This document shows, in pieces, positions 1-8,078 of a stretch of DNA of 64,000 nucleotides. Position 1 is the stretch's first letter; each line of letters starts with the position of its first letter. The notes below the pieces were generated by a model. That model ran no database searches and was not told where the DNA came from. It saw only the letters and a list, made by a program, of their open reading frames with translations. The DNA comes from an uncultured Pelagibacteraceae bacterium. GTDB taxonomy: Bacteria; Pseudomonadota; Alphaproteobacteria; Pelagibacterales; Pelagibacteraceae. Made by a program: the position numbers and the translations under genes. Where the stretch lies: assembly GCA_902618205.1 (NCBI GenBank), contig CACMZL010000001.1:248001-312000 (forward strand), read 5' to 3'.

Positions 1-95
1 TTTTTACTTCACCGCAACAGCTGCATTTAAATTCATCAAGTACGAAGTTCTTCCACTCTTCCTTCCACTCTGATTGTTCGCTTATGTAAGTTGAC
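1..95 (-). CDS. N-terminus of probable M15-type peptidase endolysin (partial)
   Basis: An ATG at 95 opens a frame that runs off the left edge after 31 complete codons. The visible part is acidic and Trp-rich and ends in LDEFKCSCCGEVK. An 'EFxCxCCG' stretch at the N-terminus is characteristic of phage peptidase M15 (D-Ala-D-Ala carboxypeptidase type) lysins, which cut the peptide cross-links of peptidoglycan. It overlaps the 3' end of the nuclease gene by about 60 nt in another frame and follows a holin-like gene, which fits a lysis module. The catalytic zinc ligands lie outside the window, so this is an inference from the leader only. Confidence 0.5.
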
Positions 96-329
96 ATAAA
101 TTAATTTAACTCCTAATTTTATTTGTAATTCTGATCGTTCTCTTTTTCGATGATGCTCGTCTGCATCTGTTTTGACATCAAAGAGATCGAACTGTTTTGT
201 TTTGATATTTAATCTGACTAGATCGATAGGACCTACTCCACAGAAATTTGTAAATACAAAGTGATCGTCATCAATAAGATGTTGTGCTGCTAATAGATGA
301 GCTTTGATACCTCTATTAAAGAACTGCAT
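36..329 (-). CDS. Putative PD-(D/E)XK-type small nuclease
   Basis: A 97-residue protein. The central pattern GPIDLVRLN, followed about ten residues later by FDLFDVKT, looks like the core of a PD-(D/E)XK nuclease or Holliday-junction resolvase: an Asp, then Asp-x-Lys on the next strand. An early GIKAHLLAAQHLI segment resembles the N-terminal helix of such enzymes. A role in DNA processing or host DNA breakdown is inferred. It overlaps the start of the upstream holin-like gene by 14 nt and the downstream endolysin by 60 nt, indicating translational coupling. There is no signal peptide. The family assignment rests on the short motif only. Confidence 0.5.
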   Translation of the reverse strand: MQFFNRGIKAHLLAAQHLIDDDHFVFTNFCGVGPIDLVRLNIKTKQFDLFDVKTDADEHHRKRERSELQIKLGVKLIYVNLHKRTIRVEGRVEELRT

Positions 330-507
330 TTAACAAGACAAATAGCTCACCTAAAACAACAATACCTACTGCACCTAAAATATATAAAATTCTATCTACA
401 TCTTTTTTAATATGCGCTAAGTGATTGTTTTCTAAGATGTCTAATTTTTGTTTTATTAGAGCAACATCCTTGTCTAGTTTTCTTATTGTATCTTCAGTTT
501 CAATCAT
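316..507 (-). CDS. Holin-like coiled-coil plus single TM protein (XhlA-like)
   Basis: A 63-residue protein. Residues 1-38 are charged with heptad-like Leu/Ile spacing (DTIRKLDKDVALIKQKLDIL). Residues about 41-62 form one hydrophobic membrane segment (YILGAVGIVVLGELFVLL). This coiled coil followed by a C-terminal TM is the plan of XhlA-type holin/haemolysin accessory proteins. Its position directly before the nuclease and endolysin supports a role in lysis, either as holin or as membrane anchor. T7's holin gp17.5 is similarly small and sits next to the fibre gene. The function is inferred from topology and context. Confidence 0.5.
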   Translation of the reverse strand: MIETEDTIRKLDKDVALIKQKLDILENNHLAHIKKDVDRILYILGAVGIVVLGELFVLLNAVL

Positions 508-511
508 AATT

Positions 512-1018
512 TTAACTTGCTAATAATATTATTGCAGCTTGTGTATAAATATCACCATTATTGGCTCTCGTATCACCATGGTCATGTCGACCAAAAAATT
601 CTATATAATCATCTGTAACTAAATTTGTAATTACACTTGTTCTTTGAATACAAGTTTGATTACCTGATTTATGCGCTCCACCTTCACTTGCAGCTATAGT
701 AGTTCCATTTTTTTTAATGTAACCTTGTAAACTTTTTCCATCTGTACTCAAATTAAAACTTATCTGCCAAACTATTAAATACTTACCTTGTGTCGTAGAG
801 GTAACTGTAAATCTACTACTAGAAAATAAATTATTTGTATCAACAATTTCATTATCTAAAGTTATTTTTGTGGCAGTTGCAGTAGCAACGTTTGTTCCAG
901 AGTTGGCTTGTGCAAATACTATTGGTGTATTATTTTCTCCAGCTCCACTGACGTTGCCAGTAAATGCAAAGTTATCTGCTAAATTTATTCCTTCCGCTTG
1001 TAATTTAATTATTGCCAT
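512..1018 (-). CDS. C1q-like tail fibre/appendage protein (short form 1)
   Basis: A 168-residue protein. The N-terminal 25 residues (EGINLADNFAFTGNVSGA) match the start of the protein at 2395..2922 and look like a shared virion-anchoring tag. The rest reads as a C1q/TNF-like jelly roll, with the pattern 'TKITLDNEIVDTNNLF', 'SSRFTVTSTTQGKYLI', 'GYIKKNGTTIA' and a final 'DYIEFFGRHDHGD' strand. Such domains end receptor-binding fibres in marine phages. It is one of four related genes downstream of the gp17-like fibre gene. A receptor-binding or decoration role is inferred. Confidence 0.6.
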   Translation of the reverse strand: MAIIKLQAEGINLADNFAFTGNVSGAGENNTPIVFAQANSGTNVATATATKITLDNEIVDTNNLFSSSRFTVTSTTQGKYLIVWQISFNLSTDGKSLQGYIKKNGTTIAASEGGAHKSGNQTCIQRTSVITNLVTDDYIEFFGRHDHGDTRANNGDIYTQAAIILLAS

Positions 1019-1026
1019 AATTTATC

Positions 1027-2019
1027 CTATTCTAAAATTTTAAAACCAGTAAATGTTGTTTGATATAAATTTACAGTACCACTATCAACTGTTCCAGTTG
1101 CATATATTTCATAATAATCGCCGACAGACGCATCATCTACAAAAGAATAATTTTGTCTGCTTTCTAACATTAAATTAGAATTATAATGTGCAGAATATTG
1201 ATCTCCCATCGCAGAACCATTTTTATAAAAATACATAACAGCATTTCTTAATTGAAAAACAGTTCCCGATCTTATTCTTGTTGAAGCATCAAAAAAATAA
1301 CGACCAGCTTTTCCAGATGGTACTGTAAATTTATCAGATGCAAAAGCATTATCTGTATCAAAAACTTCAGATTGAAAAGATATTTTAGTTAATGTATCTG
1401 AACTAAGTCCAGTTTGATTTGTTGTTTGTCTTACAGAAAAAGCTGGTGTCATATTTCCACCAGCTGCAGCAAAGCTAAGATTACCAGAGCCATCTGTTTT
1501 TAAAAATGTATCTGCTGAAATAGATTGTGGAAAAGTTAAAGTGTAACTTTGACCAGCACTATGAGGTGGTGATTTTAATTTTATACCATGAGTATTTTGA
1601 GAACAGTTAAGTTGAATATAACCGTCTTGAGAACTCCCATCTCCTTTTGCCTCTAAACTTGGTACTGAGCTAGTCGATATTAAATTTAATTTAGCTTCCG
1701 TAACCGCATCATCAGCAATTCTTGCAGTTGTTACAGATCCATCACTAGGAGCTGTAAGCACTCCAGTTCCTAAGTGAATAATAAAATTACAAGTGGATGA
1801 ACTAGCAATAGCTGTTCCAAAATCTATCGTTGATGATGAGACAGTAAAATTGCCTGACTGGACCACTCCATCAATTGATATAAGTATTGCTGCAGCGGAA
1901 GTTGGTACAAAATTAACTCCGCCTTTTTGTAAAGTGTAGCTTGATGCTCCGTTGAAAGTTATATTATCTAACGTCTCAATATTGCTTATTTTATCTACAC
2001 CTCTTCCAAGGTATGACAT
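1027..2019 (-). CDS. Tail fibre protein with C-terminal C1q-like domain
   Basis: A 330-residue protein with a mosaic layout. Residues 1-80 hold a small beta-domain typical of marine phage fibres ('SIDGVVQSGNFTVSSSTIDF'). About 95-125 is a short linker containing 'DGSVTTARIADDAVTEAKLN', the helical motif common before trimeric fibre shafts. About 125-190 is a 'FLKTDGSGNLSF'-type shaft repeat. About 195-330 is a C1q-like jelly roll ('KISFQSEVFDTDNAF', 'DKFTVPSGKAGRYFF'). It shares the terminal domain with its neighbours at 2395 and 2925, so it is probably a receptor-binding fibre or a branch of one. Confidence 0.65.
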   Translation of the reverse strand: MSYLGRGVDKISNIETLDNITFNGASSYTLQKGGVNFVPTSAAAILISIDGVVQSGNFTVSSSTIDFGTAIASSSTCNFIIHLGTGVLTAPSDGSVTTARIADDAVTEAKLNLISTSSVPSLEAKGDGSSQDGYIQLNCSQNTHGIKLKSPPHSAGQSYTLTFPQSISADTFLKTDGSGNLSFAAAGGNMTPAFSVRQTTNQTGLSSDTLTKISFQSEVFDTDNAFASDKFTVPSGKAGRYFFDASTRIRSGTVFQLRNAVMYFYKNGSAMGDQYSAHYNSNLMLESRQNYSFVDDASVGDYYEIYATGTVDSGTVNLYQTTFTGFKILE

Positions 2020-2039
2020 AAGTTTTTATTACTCCTTAA

Positions 2040-2375
2040 TTATTTTTTTGGATATTTAGCTTTGATAGCGTTGTTTCTACTAGCTAATGCGTCTGCTCCT
2101 TGCTCTACAATTATTTCTAATTGTTCAGCTGAGCTACCATATTCAGCAACTCTTTTTGCGACTTGAGCATTATTATACTCTTCGTCTGCAGCTGTTGCTT
2201 CGTAGGCATCTAATTGCTCTGTTGTTGGTTGAGCAATATCTAAGTTCCATGTATGTATAAAAGGACCAGCTCCGTCTGAATTGTCCTGTAACATAACATC
2301 CTTAGTAAAATCAATTGAGCTAACTCCGTTGTCAGCGCAATATAATTTAACCTTTGTTGATAGTTGACTTGCCAT
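2040..2375 (-). CDS. Small fibre-region protein, possible assembly chaperone
   Basis: A 111-residue protein with no known domain recognised. It is soluble, Ala-rich and mostly helical in its second half (residues 55-111, 'DAYEATAADEEYNNAQVAKRVAEYG'). The first half has a 'TWNLDIAQPTTEQLDAYEA' segment that recalls the W-x-x-x-x-x-PT-x-EQL pattern seen in phage tail-fibre assembly and XkdW-type proteins. It lies between fibre genes in the same transcript, which fits a chaperone for the C1q-like fibres. This is an inference from position and the short pattern. Confidence 0.45.
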   Translation of the reverse strand: MASQLSTKVKLYCADNGVSSIDFTKDVMLQDNSDGAGPFIHTWNLDIAQPTTEQLDAYEATAADEEYNNAQVAKRVAEYGSSAEQLEIIVEQGADALASRNNAIKAKYPKK

Positions 2376-2394
2376 ATTATTTACCTCCTAATTA

Positions 2395-2922
2395 TTAAAT
2401 AATTTTAAATCCATAAAATTCTGCATGAGTTGTTTGTAGATCAAAATTATTATTATAAAGTTGTCCATAAACTTGAACATAATCTCCTACAGATAAATCT
2501 TGAACTGTATATGCACCTATAAAATTGTTTGCATTAGCTTGAAAATTTGCAGTACCTAATTGGTCATGTCCTCTTGAAACTGCTGAACCATTTACATAAA
2601 TCCAACAGATTTTCATCTGATAACTAGCATCATGGCCATAATCATCTAAATTTAGATTTGCACCAATAAAATACTTTCCAGCTTTACCACTTGGAACAGT
2701 AAACTTAAAATTTGATGAAGTGTTAGTGTAAGCTCCATCTGTATCAAAAACTTCAGTATCAAAATGAACTAGATAAGCTGTGTTACTGGTTAAGTTTGTT
2801 TGTGCAGTTGACATAGTTGCTCTCCAAGCTGGTGTAAGACTTGAAGCACCACTGACCGTACCAGTAAATGCGAAGTTGTCGCTTAATAATAATCCTTCAC
2901 TTTCTATTTTTGTTAATGCCAT
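2395..2922 (-). CDS. C1q-like tail fibre/appendage protein (short form 2)
   Basis: A 175-residue paralogue of the protein at 512..1018. Both start with a near-identical tag (here ESEGLLLSDNFAFTGTVSGA). The C-terminal 145 residues form a C1q-like jelly roll with 'VHFDTEVFDTDGAY', 'FKFTVPSGKAGKYFIGANL' and a final 'YVQVYGQLYNNNFDL' strand. The 'EVFDTD' and 'VPSGKAGKYF' motifs recur in the fibres at 1027 and 2925. It starts only 2 nt after the stop of the upstream fibre gene, so it is co-transcribed. Its probable function is receptor binding or capsid/tail decoration. Confidence 0.6.
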   Translation of the reverse strand: MALTKIESEGLLLSDNFAFTGTVSGASSLTPAWRATMSTAQTNLTSNTAYLVHFDTEVFDTDGAYTNTSSNFKFTVPSGKAGKYFIGANLNLDDYGHDASYQMKICWIYVNGSAVSRGHDQLGTANFQANANNFIGAYTVQDLSVGDYVQVYGQLYNNNFDLQTTHAEFYGFKII

Positions 2923-2924
2923 AA

Positions 2925-3785
2925 TTATGCTCCTATTATCTTGTATGCTCCAAAGATTGTTCTTTCAGCACTATCGTTATAAAATTGTGCGTTACCACTT
3001 CCAACGCTTACTTCACCAAAACATTCTATATAATCACTAGAGCCATTCAAATCTACAATTTGATTTATTACTGGTGTTTTATTATTTACTTTGTTACTTC
3101 CATTATCAAATCTAGTTGATCCTATTGTTGTTCCATTTTTTTTCAAAGAAACTACACCAACAACTAATTGTCCATTAGTTTCTGCTCTAGTCATTATTCT
3201 TGCATAAACAAAATATTTTCCAGCTACATTTGGAGTAAATCTATAATTAGTAGAATTGTCATAACAATTATCTGTGTCAAAATTTTCTGTACTAAATTGA
3301 ACTTTTGTATCTGTATTATTACTTACAACTTGTGCTGATTGTGGTCTTTGAGCTTCAAAAGCTGGAGTATTAGAGGCTTTCAAATAACTGTAATCTATTC
3401 TTTTTAAAGTACCAGCATCACTAATAAGTAATTCGTCTGTATCATCTGGTGTTGCAGCTAATGCTGTTTGACCAGTAATAATTGTTGATGCAACTTCGTT
3501 GTTTCCAACAGATGCAGCTGAAGGATTTACTGTTTGAAAAGTTCTACCTACATAAAGGACCTGAACAACATCTGCGGAAACTAAAGAACCTCCGAGCGTT
3601 AGTGCAGTATTTGAAACAGTGTAATTATTATAGTCTTGTTTTACGTTATTTACCCAGACAACAATATCTTGAACTGAACTTACGGAGTGAGATAATGTTA
3701 CTCCAGTTCCAGTTAATCCTGTAAATCTATCTTTCTTTACAGCTTCAAAAGAAGTTGCTGGTTGCGAGCCAATGTATTTTGTCAT
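2925..3785 (-). CDS. Tail fibre protein with C-terminal C1q-like domain
   Basis: A 286-residue protein. Residues about 20-85 hold a fibre beta-domain ('SVQDIVVWVNNVKQDYNNYTVSNTALTL', then 'VVQVLYVGR'), which marks phage fibre segments of marine podo- and myoviruses. Residues 90-140 are a linker containing 'LLISDAGTLKRIDYSYLK'. Residues 145-286 are a C1q-like jelly roll ('KVQFSTENFDTDNCYDNSTNYRFTPN', 'AGKYFVYARI', 'DYIECFGEVSVGSGNAQFYN'). It is one of four related fibre genes in tandem. The start ATG at 3785 immediately follows the stop of the 106-aa gene. Confidence 0.65.
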   Translation of the reverse strand: MTKYIGSQPATSFEAVKKDRFTGLTGTGVTLSHSVSSVQDIVVWVNNVKQDYNNYTVSNTALTLGGSLVSADVVQVLYVGRTFQTVNPSAASVGNNEVASTIITGQTALAATPDDTDELLISDAGTLKRIDYSYLKASNTPAFEAQRPQSAQVVSNNTDTKVQFSTENFDTDNCYDNSTNYRFTPNVAGKYFVYARIMTRAETNGQLVVGVVSLKKNGTTIGSTRFDNGSNKVNNKTPVINQIVDLNGSSDYIECFGEVSVGSGNAQFYNDSAERTIFGAYKIIGA

Positions 3786-3786
3786 G

Positions 3787-4107
3787 TTATGCTATGTCCG
3801 TTAATAATTGTAATGCTACAGTTAAGTTACCGCTTGAATTATCTGATTGAGCTTTGATTATATCTGAACTCTGTAAAACTATTTTTGGTAGTTCTAAAGA
3901 TGATCCACTTGGTAAAGGAACATTTGTAAGTATAGAAAAATCAGTAGATGCAGATGCGTCTCTTTTCTTTACAGTTACATTTATTGCAGTAGTACCAGTG
4001 TTAGATAAAGTTCCAGCTATAACCAGAGATTTATTGCTAGCAGTAAAAATTGTCGTTAGCGAATTATTTGAAATTGCTACCGTAGCGTCTGAAAAGTTAT
4101 TTGCCAT
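3787..4107 (-). CDS. Small beta-rich virion protein of unknown function
   Basis: A 106-residue protein rich in Ser, Thr, Asn and beta-branched residues, with no membrane segment. The pattern is alternating strands ('LTTIFTASNKSLVIAGTLSNTGTTAINVTVKKRD', 'SGNLTVALQLLTDIA'), which suggests a beta-sandwich. It lies 3 nt after the gp17-like fibre gene and just before a C1q fibre gene. A structural role as adaptor between the fibre trunk and the C1q tips is a guess from position. I do not recognise a family. Confidence 0.5.
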   Translation of the reverse strand: MANNFSDATVAISNNSLTTIFTASNKSLVIAGTLSNTGTTAINVTVKKRDASASTDFSILTNVPLPSGSSLELPKIVLQSSDIIKAQSDNSSGNLTVALQLLTDIA

Positions 4108-4110
4108 TTA

Positions 4111-5220
4111 TTATCCTCCTAATGCGATTGAAAATGGAATTGAGTTATCTGCAGCTGCAACAGTTACAGTTTCGTTTCCGCCATCATTTGTTTCAGTTAA
4201 AGTTATGTTTGATCCAGCTGTAAGCTTAGCAAGTAGTAATCCAGCAGTTGTATCATTTGAAGATACTTTTACCGATGATGATCCAGATGCCGCTGCTGCT
4301 GCTGAACTAGCTGCTGCGGTTGCAGACGTTGCAGCGTTAGTTGCAGATGTTGCTGCAGCTGTAGCTGAGCTTGCTGCATTCGTTGCAGATGTCGATGCGT
4401 TGGATGCCTGAGTAGAAGCAGTGCTTGCTGAAGTCGATGCGTTAGATGCTTGCGTAGTAGCTGTTGATGCTGAACTTGCAGCTGCGGTTGCTGAGCTTGC
4501 TGCTGCTGTAGCAGATGATGCAGCATTAGTTGCTGAAGTTGTTGCAGATGCAGCATCTACAATTAAATCGTATTTTGCAGAGTTAGTATTAGTTGTAAGT
4601 GGCTGACTTCCAGATGAAGTGTGAGCTGAGTTTACAAAAAATATATTTCCAGTCGAAGTGTCTTTTACTAAATCTCGAACAGCATAAGAAGTAGAAGCTG
4701 CCCAGTTTCCTTTAAATGTTCCAAGTTCTTGAGTAACAGCAATTTCACCTGAGCTATCAAAAGATAAAATTTTATTTGCTCTATCAGTTGCACCAACTGT
4801 AAACTCAGTTGATGTCATCGTATTAGTTCTTGATAGTTTTATGGATCTATCGTTTGCTTCTTGTAGTTCTTGAGCAATAGAAGTTATTTTATCATGAGCT
4901 GTTTCTAAAGTATCAGCTGGCATTGGATCATTTTCAATTAGATCCATGCCTTGAGTTTGAGGAGTTGATCTTCTTAGTACAACAGTCTCACCTGAAGCTG
5001 GTATGTTACCACTTGTAAAAGTAACTGTACCTGAGTTGCTTCCAACTCCAGATACGTTGTAGTGAGTAGTTTTGGTTTTAACAGTCTCAACTCCAGTGCT
5101 ATCAGTTCTTATAATAACCTGAATGTCATCATCATCTGTAATTTTAAAACTATAAGTAAAAGCAGATGTAGATCCATTTCCGCTATAACTGTTTTTAATT
5201 GTTGTTGTAGATATAGTCAA
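4111..5220 (-). CDS. T7 gp17-like tail fibre protein
   Basis: A 369-residue protein. Residues 1-150 match the T7 gp17 N-terminal fibre domain that attaches to the tail: 'YSGNGSTSAFTYSFKITDDDDIQVII', 'VGSNSGTVTFTSGNIPASGETVVLRRSTPQTQ' and 'LETAHDKITSIAQELQEANDRSIKLS'. Residues 175-215 form a 'GNWAASTSYAVRDLVKD' carbohydrate-binding-like segment. Residues about 220-315 are a low-complexity Ala/Ser/Thr helix. The C-terminus is a short beta cap. It is shorter than T7 gp17 (553 aa), and the receptor-binding part appears to be on the separate downstream C1q genes. Confidence 0.85.
   Translation of the reverse strand: MTISTTTIKNSYSGNGSTSAFTYSFKITDDDDIQVIIRTDSTGVETVKTKTTHYNVSGVGSNSGTVTFTSGNIPASGETVVLRRSTPQTQGMDLIENDPMPADTLETAHDKITSIAQELQEANDRSIKLSRTNTMTSTEFTVGATDRANKILSFDSSGEIAVTQELGTFKGNWAASTSYAVRDLVKDTSTGNIFFVNSAHTSSGSQPLTTNTNSAKYDLIVDAASATTSATNAASSATAAASSATAAASSASTATTQASNASTSASTASTQASNASTSATNAASSATAAATSATNAATSATAAASSAAAAASGSSSVKVSSNDTTAGLLLAKLTAGSNITLTETNDGGNETVTVAAADNSIPFSIALGG
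4270..4560 (-). repeat. Ala/Ser/Thr coding repeat in the gp17-like fibre
   Basis: About 95 codons of degenerate tandem repeat encode units such as SATNAASSATAA and QASNASTSASTA. The DNA consists of repeated gctgca/gttgca/gatgca-type units on the plus strand. The translated product should be a long collagen-like or helical trimer rod. The repetition creates long open frames on other strands that are not genes. Copy number could vary by slippage, which would change the fibre length. Confidence 0.7.
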
Positions 5221-5221
5221 T

Positions 5222-8026
5222 TTACTCCTCCTCGAAATATTCGCCTGTTAGTGGCTTTCCAAAATTTAAAGTTAAAATTTTATTTTCAAATAATCGCTCA
5301 GCTTCATCATTAATTCTTTGAGCTGTATTTTCTGCATCATCGTATGCACCTAAAGAACCTTCAAAATCTTCACCTATAAGGTCAGCAAATGCAGCTTGTT
5401 TTGATTTAGCATGTAACTTTTTGCTAAGTCCTTGTTTGATAAAATTATCTCCATCTGCATATTCTTCGGTTTCAAAAAGTTCTGGAAAATATTGCATATT
5501 ATATTGTCCAGTTCTTTTTTCTAAAAAGCTTAGCTCAGCACTTGTATATTCAACCTTTATATTGACACCGTTTCTATTAAATGATTTTCCTTTTTTTACT
5601 GGTGTTAATTCTGTTTTTGTTTTTAACCACTCATCTGTAATAGGATGTTTTTTTTCAAAAGAGTAACCTCCCATCAATTCATTTTTTCTTCCAAGAAAAT
5701 CATAACTTAAATTTAGATCATTAAAGTTTAAAGATTTTTTAATATACTCATCAAACTCAACAGCTAACTTTGAATAATTATTATCTGTAAATGCACCAAT
5801 TGTTTTACCACCTTGTTTTAAAATACTAGGTACAAAGCTTGATCCAATATTTTTACCCCATCTAACAAAACCTTTTTCAAATCCTAAATTTTCAAAAGTT
5901 TGATAATCACTGATTGCTTTTCCAACACCGCTCATAAAAGTTGATGATGCTAAGTTTTCACCAGTAGAATAAATAAATGCTGTAAGTACTCTTGAAAAAT
6001 CACGCATTTGGTCGTGATCTTCAAATCCCATTTGCATTATTGCAGATAAATCAGCCGCTTGTTTAAAAGCCATAGCAACTGGATCAAAAGCAAGATTTTG
6101 CATATTAATTCTTAGTGTTGTATCACCGTATGGAATATTTAGCGTACCAGTGCCATAGCCTAATGTTTCCTTCATACCGTACTTAGAACCTTTTAATTTA
6201 AAATCAGTTCCAAGTTCAGGTGAAGTACCAGTAGCATAACCACCATAAGTCATACCCATTACTGTTGCAAAGAATGCTGATCCTAACATCATCTTTGCTT
6301 TAGCTTGATCTTGTAAAACTTTATTATCTCCAAATAAATCGTTTCTATATTTTTTCAAAGCTAAGTTAGCTATTGGAAATCTTTCCAAAACAAATCCAGC
6401 TACGTTAGTTGGAGTTTGTATAAATGGTAAATAATAATTAAAAAAAAACTGAGCTGGTCCACTTCCTGATTTCATAGCTTGAAGTTTTGCTCCTTGATCT
6501 AAGAAGTCTCCTCTAGTTCCAAGTTTTGTTTGAAACGTAGAATACTTAGCAGCTTCAAATGCTTGTTCAGTCATGCTCTTAGGTGGATTAGTTACTAAGT
6601 CAGCTAAATAAGCTGCAGCATTTTCTTTTTTTAATGCACCGTCTCTAATTAATTTAACAGTATCTCTATAAGCAATTGCATATAGTTCAGATCTATATTC
6701 TAAATTTTTAAAATAATTATCTGCCTGAGTTAAAAACTTTGTAGGTATTCTATTTAAAGTTAATACTTTTCCGCCAAAATCAAAGAAGTTACCAATTTTA
6801 CCTTCACTAATATTAAAATTTGCAGCAGTAAATTTACCAGCTCTTGTCTCTACTTTGTTTCCAGAGATCATGCTTTCAATAGACGGAAACTCACCTTTTT
6901 TTAGAGACTTGCTTATAGCAGCCCACATTTCAGTATAAGCTTGAGTTTTACCAAAAGCTTTTGCTATATCTTCGTATTCAGCAACACCACCTTTTTGAGC
7001 ATTACCCATTCGTGCTGCTATCTTTCTTTCAGCTTGAATAATACCTTGAGTAATCCAGTTTCCAGCAGTGTTTCTTACATGAGTTAATGGATTAGAAAGT
7101 ATTGCATTTATAAATACTTCAGAAAAAGCCTCAGAGATTTTTGTTGCAGTTCCAACTCCTTCAACAAGTTTTACTCTAGCTTTTGTGCTATTAGCTTCTT
7201 TTAAATAAACTTTAGCAAATCCTCTTATTTCATCCTCACCACCAAGCTCAAGTAGTAAGTCGTTTCTATTTAGTCTGTCGAGATCAACATTTTTAAATCT
7301 TGTATCTCCAGATGTTTTAATTCTAAATTGTTGTAATGCTCTTGCTGTTTCTGTTTGAACACCTTTTAAAATTTTTGTCAGCTCACCAGTTAAAGCCATG
7401 TGCTGTCTGAAAGCTAGAATATCATCTGGTGTACCTTCTATTGCTTTTTGAGCAAGTAAATCTAATTTTCTATATGAAGCTTCAACTAATTCTCTTGTAG
7501 CTAAAATATATTCAGCATTAAGTGTTTCACCTTTTTTGAGGTTTAGCAAAGTATTGGATAATTTAGTCTGGTCCTTTTGTAGTAATTTAGATAGTGCAAT
7601 TGTTTCTTCATTTGTTTGCACTCCTCTTTTTCTAACATTTATATCTTTTGCGTACTTCTTAGATACTTCATCAATAAATTTTATAATATCATCTTTGCTG
7701 TTCATCTTGTTGATATTAAAATCAGCAAGCATCTTTGGAGTGATTTTACCTCCAGCTTTGACAGCAAAAATTATTTCATCCGCTTTTTCATCTGGTTTTG
7801 GTACTTTTGTTTTTGTCTTTACAGTGGTAACCAGCTCACCATTGATAGTTTCTCTTTCTTCACCATCAACTTTAACTTTCTTTTTTATTTCTTTTTTTTT
7901 GATGAGGCTTTCTCTTTTAAAGTTTTCTCCTAATACTTTGTCATCTATTAGTTTTTTTGCATCATCGAGAAGTTCTTTAGCTTCACTTTTTGTAAATTTT
8001 TGACCTATAGCTCGTATATTAACCAT
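5222..8026 (-). CDS. Large internal virion protein (T7 gp16 position)
   Basis: A 934-residue protein just upstream of the gp17 fibre gene, the place of T7 gp16, the DNA-ejection channel protein. The first 130 residues are Lys-rich and helical. A conserved-looking stretch around 150-240 ('ELVEASYRKLDLLAQKAIEG', 'FRQHMALTGELTKILKGVQTETARALQQF') recalls the large pore/ejection proteins of podoviruses. A Gly-rich hydrophobic segment around 575-610 could enter a membrane. I see no lytic transglycosylase signature, unlike T7 gp16. It is shorter than gp16 (1318 aa), and part of that role may sit on the neighbouring 281- and 558-aa proteins. Confidence 0.7.
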   Translation of the reverse strand: MVNIRAIGQKFTKSEAKELLDDAKKLIDDKVLGENFKRESLIKKKEIKKKVKVDGEERETINGELVTTVKTKTKVPKPDEKADEIIFAVKAGGKITPKMLADFNINKMNSKDDIIKFIDEVSKKYAKDINVRKRGVQTNEETIALSKLLQKDQTKLSNTLLNLKKGETLNAEYILATRELVEASYRKLDLLAQKAIEGTPDDILAFRQHMALTGELTKILKGVQTETARALQQFRIKTSGDTRFKNVDLDRLNRNDLLLELGGEDEIRGFAKVYLKEANSTKARVKLVEGVGTATKISEAFSEVFINAILSNPLTHVRNTAGNWITQGIIQAERKIAARMGNAQKGGVAEYEDIAKAFGKTQAYTEMWAAISKSLKKGEFPSIESMISGNKVETRAGKFTAANFNISEGKIGNFFDFGGKVLTLNRIPTKFLTQADNYFKNLEYRSELYAIAYRDTVKLIRDGALKKENAAAYLADLVTNPPKSMTEQAFEAAKYSTFQTKLGTRGDFLDQGAKLQAMKSGSGPAQFFFNYYLPFIQTPTNVAGFVLERFPIANLALKKYRNDLFGDNKVLQDQAKAKMMLGSAFFATVMGMTYGGYATGTSPELGTDFKLKGSKYGMKETLGYGTGTLNIPYGDTTLRINMQNLAFDPVAMAFKQAADLSAIMQMGFEDHDQMRDFSRVLTAFIYSTGENLASSTFMSGVGKAISDYQTFENLGFEKGFVRWGKNIGSSFVPSILKQGGKTIGAFTDNNYSKLAVEFDEYIKKSLNFNDLNLSYDFLGRKNELMGGYSFEKKHPITDEWLKTKTELTPVKKGKSFNRNGVNIKVEYTSAELSFLEKRTGQYNMQYFPELFETEEYADGDNFIKQGLSKKLHAKSKQAAFADLIGEDFEGSLGAYDDAENTAQRINDEAERLFENKILTLNFGKPLTGEYFEEE

Positions 8027-8078
8027 GTATTGTAATTCCTGATTGAAGAGAAAATAATTATCTGAGGATATTTATTTA

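Noticed and set aside
3854-4411. 185-codon plus-strand frame rich in Ala, Val and Asp
   Set aside because: It is antisense to the gp17-like fibre and the 106-aa gene. The composition comes from the Ala/Ser/Thr repeat read on the other strand.
4269-4556. 95-codon minus-strand frame rich in Gln, Leu and His
   Set aside because: It is a frame-shifted reading of the same fibre repeat, low in complexity and without a start signal.
7536-8003. 155-codon plus-strand hydrophobic frame that resembles a membrane protein
   Set aside because: It lies wholly antisense to the 934-aa internal protein. The Lys-rich sense strand gives Phe/Leu/Ser-rich antisense codons, a common artefact in AT-rich genomes.
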